Below are positions 46,572-59,354 of a stretch of DNA of 64,000 nucleotides, piece by piece (position 1 is the first letter of the stretch; each line of letters begins with the position of its first letter). Below the pieces are notes generated by a model. That model was not told where the DNA came from and did not search any database. It saw only the letters and a list, made by a program, of their open reading frames with translations. The stretch spans positions 2,265,016 through 2,329,015 of the forward strand of contig VXAU01003549.1 of assembly GCA_013399695.1 (NCBI GenBank), read 5' to 3'. Both the position numbers and the translations under genes were made by a program. The DNA comes from Formicarius rufipectus. Taxonomy: Eukaryota; Chordata; Aves; Passeriformes; Formicariidae.

Positions 46572-49500
46572 CTTAGAAGTTTGGTGCAGACAAACAGGTA
46601 ATGTATTTTGATTTGCTCCTTGACATATCTAAATGCCCCAAGACAATTTGTCATAAGAAAATAACAGATGTAGAAATACTTTATGAAATACTTATCTTGC
46701 ACTGGAAAATGGCCTTGTAGAAACAAAAAATAAAAGCACAAAAGCAGGCCTGGATCAAATATTGCATGCCAAGGATTGCTGCATGTCTTTGATTTCCAGT
46801 GTCAGTGGAAATATATAGAAGGAAAAAGTCAGAGGACCCCCCACCCAAGCAGTATCAAGCAAACTTGAGAATCCAAGATTAATGTTGATAGAAAAATACC
46901 AGATTGGTGTGCATTATACCTTAGAATCTCTCTCCTTTTGACCAAGCAAGCACCTCACCTCAGGTGTATCTCAGACCTAACAAATCTGTTTTCAGCTTAT
47001 TATAGATGAAATCATTGTGTGTTATCTCAAAAATGTTTACTTGAAAAGTTATGCTGCTAGTTGGTTAACCCTGTTGTCTTCACTGCCACATAATGCCCCT
47101 CAGTTTTGCATGTGGATCTTTGACTGAACAATCCTTTCTGAGTTAATTCTGCACCTTGTTCCTCATTACAGTAATTGCAAGTAAACTTCACATCACTGTC
47201 CCAGTGTTGGTTGAGCAAAACAAAACTAACAGGAATAACATCCTGGGGCACCTGAAAGCTGGAATACTGGCAAAATTACTGAAAATAAAAGGAAATACAG
47301 AAACACTTGGGATTTTATGCCGTAGTTCTCCCAAAAGGTTTTTGACTTAGACTGTGCACACCCCATCAGTCCTCTGTTTTCTAACATGATGTGCTTTCAA
47401 GGGGATCCTTTTGTCTCTTGACTGTAAATTAAGCCTTACATACAGGAAAACTATTTCCAGAAGGACTTGGAAACAGGGGATTTCAGACAGCATATTTCAA
47501 CCATGAGGCATTTCCAGAGAAAAGGGTATATGAAAACCTTAGTTTTAGAATTCTAACAAGCAAAAAAGCCACCCTTGTATTTCTCATCAGCCACGTGGGT
47601 TTTCACAATTAAAACACAATAGTTTCTTCCAGGGCTTTGTTGAGTCCGAATAGCCCTATGTGAGTGTGCAGTGTGGCATACCATACCCATTCTCTTCTCT
47701 CTGCAGGTCTGTCTGCCCAAGGCAGCTCCCCTGTTCCATGCAAACCTGTTTCTCCCTGGCTGTTGGAAAGGAGTTGTGGTTTTACTTTGCTGAGTTGGAG
47801 CAGTGTTTCTGATAACGTTTAGGATCAGGTGTTGGTAAATTCCAGGAAATACTTAGTTTAGATCACACTGAAACCTTTGTTTGGTGAGCATATCCTTAAA
47901 GCAGAAAGCAATTTTTCTGACATTAGCCTTTTTTCTGAAATTATCAGGCCCAATGAACCTGACAAATTCTGGGAAAACTCTCCTACCATACATTTTGGAG
48001 GTCCATGAATGATTCTTTTTTGATAGGGAAAAGGTCTCATGCAGTGATTTCTAGGTCTTATTGAGGGACTCTTTTCATCCTAAAATTAACTGTGCAGGTA
48101 AAAACTGGTGCAGCCAAAATTCCAAGCTGAATGGTTGCTATACATTCTGAATATGGCTTAATGCACATTTCCACTTTGAGATAGAGTTGATGGAAGCTAC
48201 TTAAAGACTGCTTGGTTCTTTTCCATGGTAAATTTCTGATTATCAGTGGCTGAAAGAACCATGACCAACATGTAACCATTCATGATAAAATTTCTACTGC
48301 TGGTTGTCTGATTCCATATGATTTATTTGTTGCTGTTGAATATAAAGTGAAAAAGCTGAGAATTTCTGGAGCTTCTTTACTAAGGAATTACACTTCAGAT
48401 TTATTGGAAGCCCTGTTCTCTATTATTTTTTTAAATAAAAATTGATCCTTTTTTTGGTGTTAAGATACTGGTTTTGGATTATTTTGAAGAATATATTTGA
48501 AGACAACAGCTTCTGAAGGACCACAGCTAATGAACTGACACTAAACCATGTGGGTACTCCCAAAATGTCATAAACATACAGGAGTTTCCAAGGCAGCTAC
48601 ACACCAAATCTGTTAAATAAATAGATAGGTATTTTAAATAGCAGTATAAAGTGTTCTTGACTTTGTTTAGTACAGAACACAGCTGTCCATTTGTACAGGA
48701 ATGGCAGTTTGTTACCATGCAGTAAGTCCTACTGCAAAGCCTTAGCAGGGTGGAGGGCTGCTGGCTGTGTTTGGCCTGGTGAGTTCCTGCTGGGAGGGAA
48801 GCTGGAAGATACTGCCTCACACAGAGTCCAACTTGTTCACCAAAAGGCTGCCGTTCCCTTGTCCACAGGCACTCACTACTGTCTTTACTGAAGCACCAGG
48901 CTGTCGTTTCCCCTTCTGTTTCCTTCATCTGAGTAGCCCACAAGCTGTGGCTGAGTCTTTCTGGGAACTGATTCCTTCAGAAGGGAAGGAAGCCAGGATC
49001 TGCAAGTCATTTGCAAGTCTCCTTCCTAGCAGAGAGGGCATACGGATGTATGTCATCTAAAAGCAAAAATCACATGAGCTGAGCTTATTGTATGAAAATG
49101 AACTTTGAACATGTGAAAACCCCAGACACTAGAACTGGGTAGCAACTGGGAAATCAGTTTCTGCTGTGCACAGCTTTGGCTGGCTCGGCCAGAACAGCAG
49201 CTACTTCTTTCATCCACATTTGAAGGTGGACCCAGAAATACTGCAAGTTTATGGGATGGACAGGTGCTCATCTCTCTCACAGGGCTGATGGTTGGTAACT
49301 TTCTTTGTCAGCCATGGCTAAAAAAAAAAAAAAAAGAAGCAAGCCACAGGTTTGACTTCTCCCTCCTGGCTGGGATTTCAGTCAAGGCCAGCACAGTGAA
49401 GGCCTTGTTCTCCCCTGGAAGTTCATGACAGTTTTCTTTAGGAGAAATAGAGGCTTCACCAGCTGCTTTTTTGTAAAACAAACCTTACAGACAATAGGTG

Positions 49501-52500
49501 AATCATCCCCAAAAGCAGTCACTTGACATCAGCTACAAAAGCTTTCAGTCTCATGATCAACAAGCCCCTCTGAACTAATATATGAAGAATTACAATGGCA
49601 TTTTCCTGGAACATTAAGCTTTGTCTCTCCCTTTTTGCTGGGAACACAGTTACAATCTCATCTCCCACTCCCTTCACCTCTCAGTCACCCAAGACAAGTC
49701 TGCAAAATGGCAAAATGGAAACAGTAGATCACAGAACTTGTCCTATCTCAGCACCTGGTAGTGAAATCCATGCTGGCCTCTTTCTGTGACCTTAGACTTT
49801 TTAGCATGTGACTGCATTAACCTCAAAAGCAAAGCTGTTGTTTTTTGTTCTGAGACACAAGGGAAAAGGAAGCACCAGTAGTTAAAACTGAAAAGGAAAT
49901 AAACAGCACATGCTATACCCATTTGTGTGTCTATTGAGGATACAAAAAGCTGTGGATTAATTTTTAATTTTCTGTGGAGGGAACCAATCCTGCAAGCTGG
50001 TGGGTACCAGTCTAGAGCAGCAGGGTCCAACTATCTGCAAATGTTCTCTTCCTTGCAGATTTAGCTCTGATTGGTGTTTAGGATAATGTTTCATATGCAA
50101 TACCTTAACTGCAGATGTGCTTAACTGGTAGACACTTTTCAACTAGATTCATTGTGATTTAGGTCCTTTACCATTATAGCTTGCAAACTGGCCTAAATAA
50201 AGAGTCCAAGCTCTTCATATGCAAACCAAACTGTAGATGAAGGTGAAAACATGAAGAAAAGGAAGGGCAGATCTGCTTTAATCTTCATCCTTGACCTAAA
50301 TATGAAATAAGTAACAAAGTAAACAAAGACCAAAGGTAGCCGGGAACAAAATCATTGTGAATGACATCATTCTTCTGGGGCATGTCCCCACTGAATTGCA
50401 TACAGCTGAATCACTCGTCTGACCCACAGGGATGACTCACATTAGCGAACCCGTGAGTAGGAGATGCTACCAAAGCAGAAGGGATTGAAGCTATGGATGC
50501 TGGGACACAACCTTGGACCTTCAGAGTAGTCATGGGGAGGTTTAATTTTGGAGAGGACAAGAAAGAGGCAAGTAGCAGTGCTCTGCTCCGGTAACAGGAT
50601 GCATGTGATGGAATTTTTTCAGCAGCATTTTGGCTCATTACTGTTCTGTCTCTTTTAACACGCTGTCATGGAAAAGAAAGAACTGATAGTTGAGTTGCCA
50701 CACAGCATTTCCTTTCCAGTGGCACTAGTGCTAACTGTACCAATCTACAGTGATTTTTCTTCTATCAGGTATTCTCCACTTTCAGACTCTTGAAGCCTAG
50801 TCTAGGCTCCTCAATACAGACCTGCAACATAATAAAGGAGGGTGGTACAGATAGCTTTCAAAAAGAGAAAAGAGCTCCTTCACCAGCAGACATGCTGTCG
50901 CCCTCCAGTGTTTTCAGGAAGAGAACGGCTTGTTTCAATATCAGTTTGAAGTAACCATGGCAGAGACAGATGTTTGGTTTCAGAGAGCAGGCAGTAAGTT
51001 TATATTGTCAGAGCAAACACTTGGGACTCCAGAGCACAACATCCCTTGTTGTTTACTAAGTGTGTTATGCCAGAATTCACGTGAAGATGCACTTCATGGT
51101 AACAAAAGAGGACAATGCCTTTATCCTGCAATTGTCAACAGTGTTACAGTGCTCAAGACTTTAGTTCAATATTTGCCGAGCAGTAAAATGAGTAATGCCT
51201 GTCAGTTTGTTGACCTAAATGCATCAGTTACTTGAAAAACTATATTGAGCAGACAGCAGTTCAGTTGCAATAGTTGGGGACCAAACTCCAGTCACAGAAC
51301 TAAGTGCTATTAAGTTACATTCAGATTAACAAAACTGTTGAAGTCTTGTTCTGATGCTGCACCAGAAATAAACACCTTATGCTGAGACATCCTGAAACAA
51401 AGTGTAACAAGAGTTTTGTCAGAGCCAGGCACTACAACTCTTGCAGACTAAAATTCCATGAGGGATTTAAAATGCTGTAAACATCCTTCCTGGAAAGGCT
51501 GGAAACCTAAAAAAGGAGTTTCCTTTGCCTTAGTGCAGAACCTTCACTGTGGCTTCATTGACAGATGTTCTGCAAGGATTAGGCTACAGCAGATGTTGAC
51601 AGGATGGTACATTTGTACCAAACCATACTTCTGTTCAGCTACCTATCTCAGCACAGCCAGGAAGGTTTGAGTTGGAAATATTTGCTGGGAAAGCTGATGG
51701 ACCTGGGAAAATTTCTGCTCTTGCCATACACCCAGGCAGATACAGGGACAATTAGTACTCCAGTTGCACCCCGTCCTGGGCAAGTGGCACAGATAAAAGG
51801 TTGACAGCAGCATAAATACCTTTCCCTTGCATTCAGTGTGACACTCGGATTGCCAAACGACTGTATCACTGATCTACAGCTGCAATCTGTGGACAGGAAA
51901 GTCACAAGCCAGTAGAATGGGTTTGTGCCAGATCATCGGACAGAGCAAACTGAACTGACACATTTCTGCAGAGAAAATTATGCAGCACTGAGTTATAGCA
52001 AAGATCAAGTGAAGTCTCCTCTGTTTACTGCAGGCACTGCTTCAGGCTTCAAGAGGATGACAACAGTTAGGCTTCAGCCAAAGAACTGACAATTACCCCT
52101 ACCCCACCAGGCTGATCATAAAACTTCCTTCCTGCAGGTAAAATCTGTTGGAATCAGGACAGGAACAGCATTCATGAGAATCCCTCTTCACCCACACCAC
52201 AGTGAGACAATTTTGCAAAAGCTTGATTGGTGAAAACTGCTACAGACCATGCCCTTGTGCTGCACTGGGCAAAAACTGGCAAAGTACTTTTCCGCATCTT
52301 GCCCAAGGAATCTCCCTTTCACAGGGCATTCCCTGCCCTGCCACTCGCTGGCTTATAACTGTCCTGCATCAATCACATACTGAAACTGCTTCCAACTGCA
52401 TGGATTCTACACACTGAGTGTTTACTGACTAGCAAGCACACCAAAACTGGCATGACAAATACGCAGTATATTAAAGGCAGAGGCCCAGCAGTTGGCTTCA

Positions 52501-54785
52501 ATCCATACTTTTCTAAGACAATGCACATATGTCACAGAGATTCCTCTCCAGCTTATCGAACCTCTCAGAAAGGCTTTTCATTAAGTTTAAAAAGAGGCCT
52601 TGGATGCTAAGATACCATTCTGCTTTCTTAAGTAATGTCACAAGACTTCTGGTTTGGCCACACAGTTGCTTTTTAGAAATGAAAAGAAGATTCGGAGATT
52701 CTGTGCTTCTGCTTGGGACAAGTGGCAAAACCACTGCAATCTTTTTTTATAAAGGACGGAGGGGAAAAAAGAGGATCAGGAACTGAGTTCAGTCACTCTG
52801 GGAACCCAGCCTTTATGTACTGTTTACCAAAAGGATGAGCTGGGAAAAGGGGTGGGGGGCAAATGTGTGCATTAGGTCTCACCTGCTGATTCTCAGGAGG
52901 TCATGAATATTCTCATAATCCCCATCTCTTGGCCCAACAGGCTACAAGCCTTTTCATCACAGAGCTTGATTTCACTGAGGATTCGGGAGTTGCTCTAAGC
53001 TTCAGCAAGTGGTATAATATTCCCTTCTTTCCACATGAAAACAGCCTCTTGCCATGAATCACTCTCCAATGTTTCTTCTCTGTTACTCATCTACTAATGG
53101 CATTTGTCTTTCAGACTAGATTAGATAAATTCTGTTTTGGGCTATGCTGAGATCAGTCAGCAAGACACAATTTCTGAGGCAGTCAGCATATTTTTTTTCT
53201 TGCATACATATACATACGTAATATATATGATGAGATATAGGTGTATTTATAAAATGTGATACACGCTTGTAGCTAAAACCAAGACAGCAAAAACAAAACT
53301 GAAAAGAGACACGAGCAGTTGTGGCAGTTTTACCGTATACTTACACAGCAGATTACTTTAAGAATCTGATCAGACCTTCAGCACGTCACAGGCCTGAGAA
53401 TGGCACCTGGTGTGGGTGTAATTTGAATGCACATAGGACAGAGAAGGATGGGGAAGGAAGCTGTGCTGGCAGCAAAAGCACACAGGGTGTGCAAAAGCAT
53501 GCAACAAAACAGTGTCCAGAAATAAACCTTCAACAGAATGGCTGTACTTCCATCAACTTTGTAGAATTCAAATTTTGAGGCACCAGGCAATGGAAGATTA
53601 TTTTCTTTTTTTTGTTCTGAAAAGGAAAGTGTTATCTCCTCCAGCTGAAGGGATGAACTATGCATAAATTGATAGGAGCGAAAAAAAGGACTTTTTAAAA
53701 GGGAAGCTCTTATTTTCCTTATGGCAGTAGTATCTTGTGGTAACAAATTATGAGTCATGACAGAAAAATTTAATAGCTTTAAAAATTCCTTTGTTGCAAA
53801 ATGATCTAATTGATCAGAGCTTCTATATAAAAGTCCAGATAAAAACTGATCTTCTGACCACTGGTGAGAGCAGAGGTACTACACAACAAAAACAAAAACA
53901 AAACAGGTATCATTACTTTCCTGGTGATTAGTGGAGAATTAAAAAAATTTCTAGTTATTTATACAATTTTGAAGGGCTTTCCTTATACAGTTAGTATTTC
54001 TGCTGGTCTTGCTTGTGAGACAGTAGGCAAGGCCTCACACAAATCTATATATCAGCAGTACTGGAATCTTGTGAAAGTATAAAGTGTTTTAGCAAGAAAT
54101 CCATTAGGTGAGGCAGGGAAGCTATTCCATTCGGATGAAATATTTAGTCCATAATCAGTCCTAAATTACAAAATAGTTTGCACATGCAAATAGCTTTCAG
54201 GTTAGGTGGGTTAGATATTACAACTGTTAGATGAACTCATCTTCCACCTGAGATATACAAATGCACCACACATGAATCACAAATGAAACATGAGCAGAGT
54301 TTGTTTTGGGGATACCCTGAATCTCTGCAGAATGTGAAAGTTTGCTTCTCAAGCTTAATACTACTTATTCCATAACATGTCATTATTATATAGTTCTACA
54401 GGTGCATGAAGAAATGTTAATATCCATAGGCATCAATGTGATAATGTCCCTTATGTTTGCACATTCAAGGTACAGTCTACCAATATAAAATAATTAGTAT
54501 CTACATTTTTTAAGGCAAACCGGGGTTTGACCCATCCTCATTCATCTCCTTTATGCCTGTCTTTCATACCAACTCTGAGAGGCCTGATGTTCTTGCAGAT
54601 TTGTCCCAATGCCTGCTTTGGCTTGCGGAAGCCTTCACTAAAGGATACATGCAACACAGTGATGGGCTCAAATGATAAACAGGCCTCTCGTTAGGTTTCT
54701 ACTGGGCTAAACAGATCGAGACTGTTGAATCGAACACTTCAGATAACTGTAAATACTACAAACTTACTATGTACAGTTAAGACTT
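46572..54785. other. No recognised gene; minus-strand open islands of uncertain meaning
   Basis: Minus-strand open stretches beginning right after acceptor-like sites occur at 47251-47057 and 48249-48058. No phase-consistent chain or known domain was found. A CTCF-like motif lies at 50899-50911 and the A16 run at 49320. Confidence 0.4.
49320..49335 (+). repeat. A16 homopolymer
   Basis: Run of 16 A after gccatggct. No upstream AATAAA or recognisable retrocopy. Confidence 0.8.
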
Positions 54786-54870
54786 GGAGAGAGTAGCATT
54801 TTTGCAGAGCCAGGAGTTGAACTTTCATGATTCTTGGGGGTCCCTTCCAACTCAGGATATTCTATGATTT
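54786..54870 (+). mobile_element. Short CR1 LINE 3' end
   Basis: The plus strand carries tgattcttgggggtcccttc, caactcaggatattc and tatgatt, which is the conserved CR1 terminus (ggtcccttccaac followed by ttctatgatt). Only about 85 bases remain. The left edge is approximate. Confidence 0.85.
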
Positions 54871-55375
54871 GTGCCGTTTGAAATCCATTGCTTGGGAGGT
54901 ATGAAAGACCTTCCAAACAGCGAGCAAATTTATGACTATGCAGGACAGCTTCAGTGGTATTTCCACCTAATGTTTTGCTACCAGTCACATTCCTCTACCT
55001 TTCCATCTACAAAAGTATCTTCAAGGATGTATAGCTCAGACAACTCTGGTGTGAAAGTTCTTGTTTCTCCTATGATTCAGTCCTGGCAGGCAGGAAATCA
55101 CTGCCTTCCTTACTATCAAACACACAATCCAAGATAAATCGCTAAGCAAACAAACATTACTCTCTTCAAGGAGTGCTGTGCCAATTTCAGTCCAAAATAC
55201 TCCTTTGGAACCCACTGTTTAGTGTTTGCTGTACTCAGCTCTTGCCTCAGCTTCTTCCCAACTAAAATATGTAACACTGTGCTGTTCAAAGGTCATTCTT
55301 TGTTTGCTTCTTGTCGCCCCTTAAGACAGATAGCATGACAGAGGATATAAACACGTGCACACTAGGGGGAAGGAG

Positions 55376-55390
55376 AAAAAAAAAAAAAAA
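55376..55390 (+). repeat. A15 homopolymer
   Basis: Run of 15 A, preceded by ggggaaggag. Simple low complexity. Confidence 0.8.
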
Positions 55391-55523
55391 GGTGTCCAGG
55401 TGTTTAAGCAATGCCAAATGTGAAAGAATTCCAATTCACTGCTTTCTCCTGTAATCTGGCAATTCCAAGGGACCAAGCATGTCATGACTTGTACCCAGAA
55501 CACTTTCCACTCGAGTGAGCTCA

Positions 55524-55699
55524 GACAAGGTCTGCATTAACTCCCCAACCTACAAGAAAATTATTTGAAACAAAAGGTTCAGATACGTCCTTTTCCCTCC
55601 AACAAGCCTGGAAACAAATGGTACAGGAACAAGGTCAGAAAGGAATCATCCGCCTACCATACCACTGAATTCATTTACCTACCTCAGAGCCCATTCAAG
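55524..55699 (+). repeat. Unidentified dispersed repeat, copy B
   Basis: Diverged second copy of the element at 38098-38275, same strand, 17.4 kb away. The best-preserved core is acaagcctggaaacaaa at about 55600 and catttacctacctcagagcc at about 55673. It is immediately followed by a G-run cluster (55704-55725) that copy A lacks. Confidence 0.6.
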
Positions 55700-55703
55700 G
55701 AAA

Positions 55704-55725
55704 GGGGTGGGATGGGGAACAAGGG
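55704..55725 (+). other. G-quadruplex-capable sequence
   Basis: Four G runs (gggg, ggg, gggg, ggg) separated by loops of 1, 2 and 5 bases fit the canonical four-run pattern on the plus strand. It sits directly after repeat copy B. Confidence 0.55.
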
Positions 55726-56818
55726 ATGATATAAAGCAGAATGAAGCTCTGGGGTCGCTTGCTACATTACAAGATTTGACAGGCCTTTACCAGCCTTCAG
55801 CTTCTTTGTGTCTTTCACATAATAGAGAAACACAAACTGAGCAGCCTGTGATCTGGGGGTTGCACTATCAGATGGAGCAAACCCTTTGCAAATGCTAATA
55901 GTATTGTAGCATCCTGTCAGGCAACAACACAAAAAAAGGATGTTGATTTTCACATGAACCAGAACAGATGCATTGTAAGGAAGGGTGCAATGAATGTTGC
56001 ATCCCTTAACATCAAAAGTCACAGGCAATTGGCTTGTGGACACAAGGCAAAACACTCATTCAAATGTTCCTAAATATAGGGGACATACTGTTACCTTACT
56101 ACTTATTTCATGAGACTGGCATGGAGAAGACAGTTGTTTGAAATGGAAGTGAAAATGGTCATCAGTTTTGATTTCTGCAGTAAAATAGTATCTAGATCTA
56201 AAAAGATTTTATTGTGTAATCTCTCTGTTCTCCAGCACTCTGGAAGAGATGATCCTTTATGAAATACTAAGCACATCGAGTCAAAGATGGAGTTTCTGTC
56301 ATTTCCAGATGGGAAGGTTGATAGTAAGAGCACAAATATGCTTGTCCTTTGCAGTTCTAATGAAGTGGCAGCTGTTAGTCCAGTTCAGTGCTGCTCATCC
56401 AGCTCTTTCCTGAAAAGGTCTCTAAAATGTTAAAGATGACATAACACTTAAGCTATTTCTGTTTTAAAATGTAGTATAAAATATCCTTTTAATTCAAACT
56501 TCACATCTCTCCCTGTATTAGGAATGGTATTAGGCAAAGTGTTAATAAATGCATCACTCTGATTAACCGTCAAAATTTTGTTGCTGTCCTTTGGGTAAAG
56601 AACTTGAACAAAGCTCATCTTGCTTGTTGTCACTAAAAAGGATAGTTCAAAAAGTCACTTTAAAGTCATAATGCAAAATCACCACTTCTCTGGAAGTCTT
56701 CTTGGAGCCTACAGACAAGAGTAGCAAAAAACCAGTCTTCTACCAGTGTTCTGGAACACATACACTCAAGCATTTGTAGTTATGCCCAGTAAACAGCTTT
56801 TCAGCAGAAATATTTCTG

Positions 56819-56960
56819 GAGTTGGCTCTAAAACAGCACCTAAAGCCAATCCCAAGAAATTTCAGAATCAAGTTCTGAAACACTTCTAGAACAGTTTATG
56901 AGGCTGGCTCTAGAACTGTTTCACAAGCCATTTCAGAAGTACTCTCAGAACTATTTCCTG
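56819..56960. repeat. Degenerate tandem repeat around TTCTAGAA-type units
   Basis: Two related blocks about 76 bases apart: ggagttggctctaaaacagc at 56819 and gaggctggctctagaactgt near 56899. Between and beside them are repeated ttctgaaa, ttctagaa and ttcagaag units. It looks like an old, decayed short tandem array. One perfect TTCnnGAA unit (cttctagaac) is embedded, which matches a heat-shock-element pair. Confidence 0.45.
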
Positions 56961-57350
56961 AATCACTACTAGTTAAAACTAAAATTATGCCTCTGATTTT
57001 TAGCACTTCATACAGAACAACAGCCTGGATAATTTCATCTTCTGATGTGCTGAAGTTCTGAGGTGATGGCAGATGCAAGCAAGACCTGTGTACACTAAAA
57101 TATGTCTGGATTTTCCATTCCAGCACCACAACATAATCATTACATTCTCTGTATTCTTTCAGCTTCTTCCCTTCCTTTCTGTACAGTATTTTATACTGAA
57201 AAATTCTTGACAACAGCTACATCCTGTGAAAGGTCTGTGATTACAGCCACATGTAACACAAAACACTTGTGACGAAGTGCAGCTTTTAGAGTTACCTGAC
57301 TATGTAGGACCTGTATTGTAAGGTTTTTACAATGCATTTTATTTATCTTA

Positions 57351-57591
57351 CTGAATGAAAAGTAGTAAGTGATTGGTCATGGTCTTTAAAGATTACTGCA
57401 AGGGAAGATGGATTACTATACAAATTACAAAATAGAACAGGATCCAAGAGCTCTAAATTGACATTAAAAAAAAAGTTTTTTGGATATGGTAAATCCCTAA
57501 GATGGTAAGTTTTTTTCAGAGTGCCATACATGCGAAGGTCTTCACCACTGTATATCCTATCTCTGTGAGGAAGCATTGCTGGAACATTTCC
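57351..57591 (-). other. Candidate minus-strand exon, unidentified
   Basis: 241 open bases on the minus strand from an acceptor-like tactttag to a TCA/gtaaga donor. The peptide starts GNVPAMLPHRDRIYSGEDLR and ends IFKDHDQSLTTFHS. It is the longest minus-strand island with both splice signals in the 45-58 kb stretch. It lies downstream of the predicted end of the right-hand gene, so it would belong to another transcript or to a pseudogene. The AT-rich base composition makes a chance frame a real alternative. Confidence 0.2.
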
Positions 57592-59354
57592 CTAAAGTAC
57601 CCCAAGGCCCAGAAACACACTCCAAACAGTCAAAAAGCACCTCACGCTTCAACTCTTGGAGAACACAGAGGTTATCACCACAGCCATCTCATATGGAAAC
57701 ACCTTCCCTGATGCAAAAACATCCCACAGACTTGTCCTTTAACAAATCCCGCCAAGAACAGAGTTCTAGCTGACCTAAGGGATCCTGGGTCAGATTTAGA
57801 GATCCCATATTTCAACACTTTAAAACTGAAGCTATGGAATCCCTTGCATCTTTTTTAACACAATTGTTAAGAATTACTAAGTTACATTTAAGACATATGA
57901 AAATTAAATTCTCTAAACTTTAGCTTTAGAAGCACATCATAACTCAGTTTAGGTTCAAAATATACTCAGGAAAACATCAAATTAACGTAACCTTGATGGT
58001 GAAATAGAGCATACCAGTATGTTTGAAATTACTAAGAATTTCACTTGATGTTTTCATCCACTTATTTTATGCTTGCTTTTTACCCTTCTAAACTTTTCCA
58101 AGATTTTCATCTCTCTCATGATCTGGTAATTTAGGATGAGGTTACTAGTTACCACTCAGAATGAAGAATTCTTGACATTTGAAAAGACACCATCTGTACC
58201 TTTTTCATAAGAAGTCTCAGAAACTCCCTTGTTCACTAATATGTAAACCCTGGCTGATTTTCATGAAAAACTGAAACATCTTAGCATAACTACAGGATAG
58301 TAATGAACATTCTTTGGAAATAAAATGGAATAACAATATTTGCATTTGCTGATTCCTCTAATCTCAAAAAGATACAGAGATTACAGATTAGTTGTTTCTT
58401 CTTACAATAAATTGGTTTATGAAGAATCTGAAGGTAGGAAAAATATCTCAAACTGGTGCAAAACAGTTTGGAATAACAAGTTTTCAGTACCATACAAATT
58501 TCAGAGACAGTTCAATTAATTGTGTTTTCTATCTCAAAATTGTTAATATTCAGTACATCCTTCTTATACTGCTTACATAAATACATCTGATCATCTAGTA
58601 AAATACTCCTTGCAAGGGGCAATTTTGAAGTGGTCAACTAATAGCATGTAAGCCTATTTTTACTAACTTAAGATAAGCACAACTTTCCATAAGGCCTGTT
58701 TCTTCTAACATTAACAAAAAGTCCTATAAAACCAACATAAATTACCTGTTGCTTATTTATCAGGATGATTTTTGGTTAGTTTAACCATGGAAGCAAGTAA
58801 ATGTAGAGTTAAAATCCTTCACTGAGACTAACGTGTCCATCTCTGCAATTCAAGTTTTGTAGAGCAAATCTGCAGCACCTTCCTTATCACAGTTTCCAGT
58901 AGATAGTTGTTTGGTTTTTTTCCAACTGATTTTGTAACATTTTTCTTCATGCAAAAGAAAAAAGAAAAATACATATTCTTGAATTCATGTCTTGGTAAGT
59001 TGACTGCTCTTTAACTCTCAAACCCATTGCCCTAATCAGCATGTTTATTTTAAATGCATCTGAAACTAATACTCCATACTAGTCTTCATTTATACCCTGG
59101 ATATCAGTTCATTATCTAAACCTCCAGAGAGAGCAGCTTTCAATGCAAAGATGACATCTTTGTCTATATGTATTACATAGATAGTACATTAATTTCTATG
59201 GTAAAAGATAACACTTGGTACAGTTACCACTAACTTGGTGCTGACACAGCACTTCTGAATCAGACATTTTGCTATTATTAGAAGTGAACTTGTTCACAAC
59301 TTAACAAATGAGAAAAAGAAGGTCAAAGGGACTTCTCAATTAGGTGCAACAGCA

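Larger units (their letters stand above)
55726..59354. other. No recognised gene; AT-rich, with minus-strand open islands
   Basis: Minus-strand islands at 57591-57351, 57213-56896, 56636-56448 and 56378-56103 each follow or lie near an acceptor-like site. None shows a known domain. The decayed tandem repeat at 56819-56960 overlaps the end of one of them. From 57.6 to 59.35 kb I see only AT-rich sequence. Confidence 0.4.

Noticed and set aside
49320..49335. A16 run as the tail of a processed pseudogene
   Set aside because: No polyadenylation signal, target-site duplication or gene-like body before it; same for the runs at 2750 and 55376.
54690..54750. tRNA B-box-like gttcgattc with an A-box-like tagcccagtag nearby on the minus strand
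   Set aside because: The two boxes are in the wrong order for a tRNA or tRNA-derived SINE, and no cloverleaf can be drawn.
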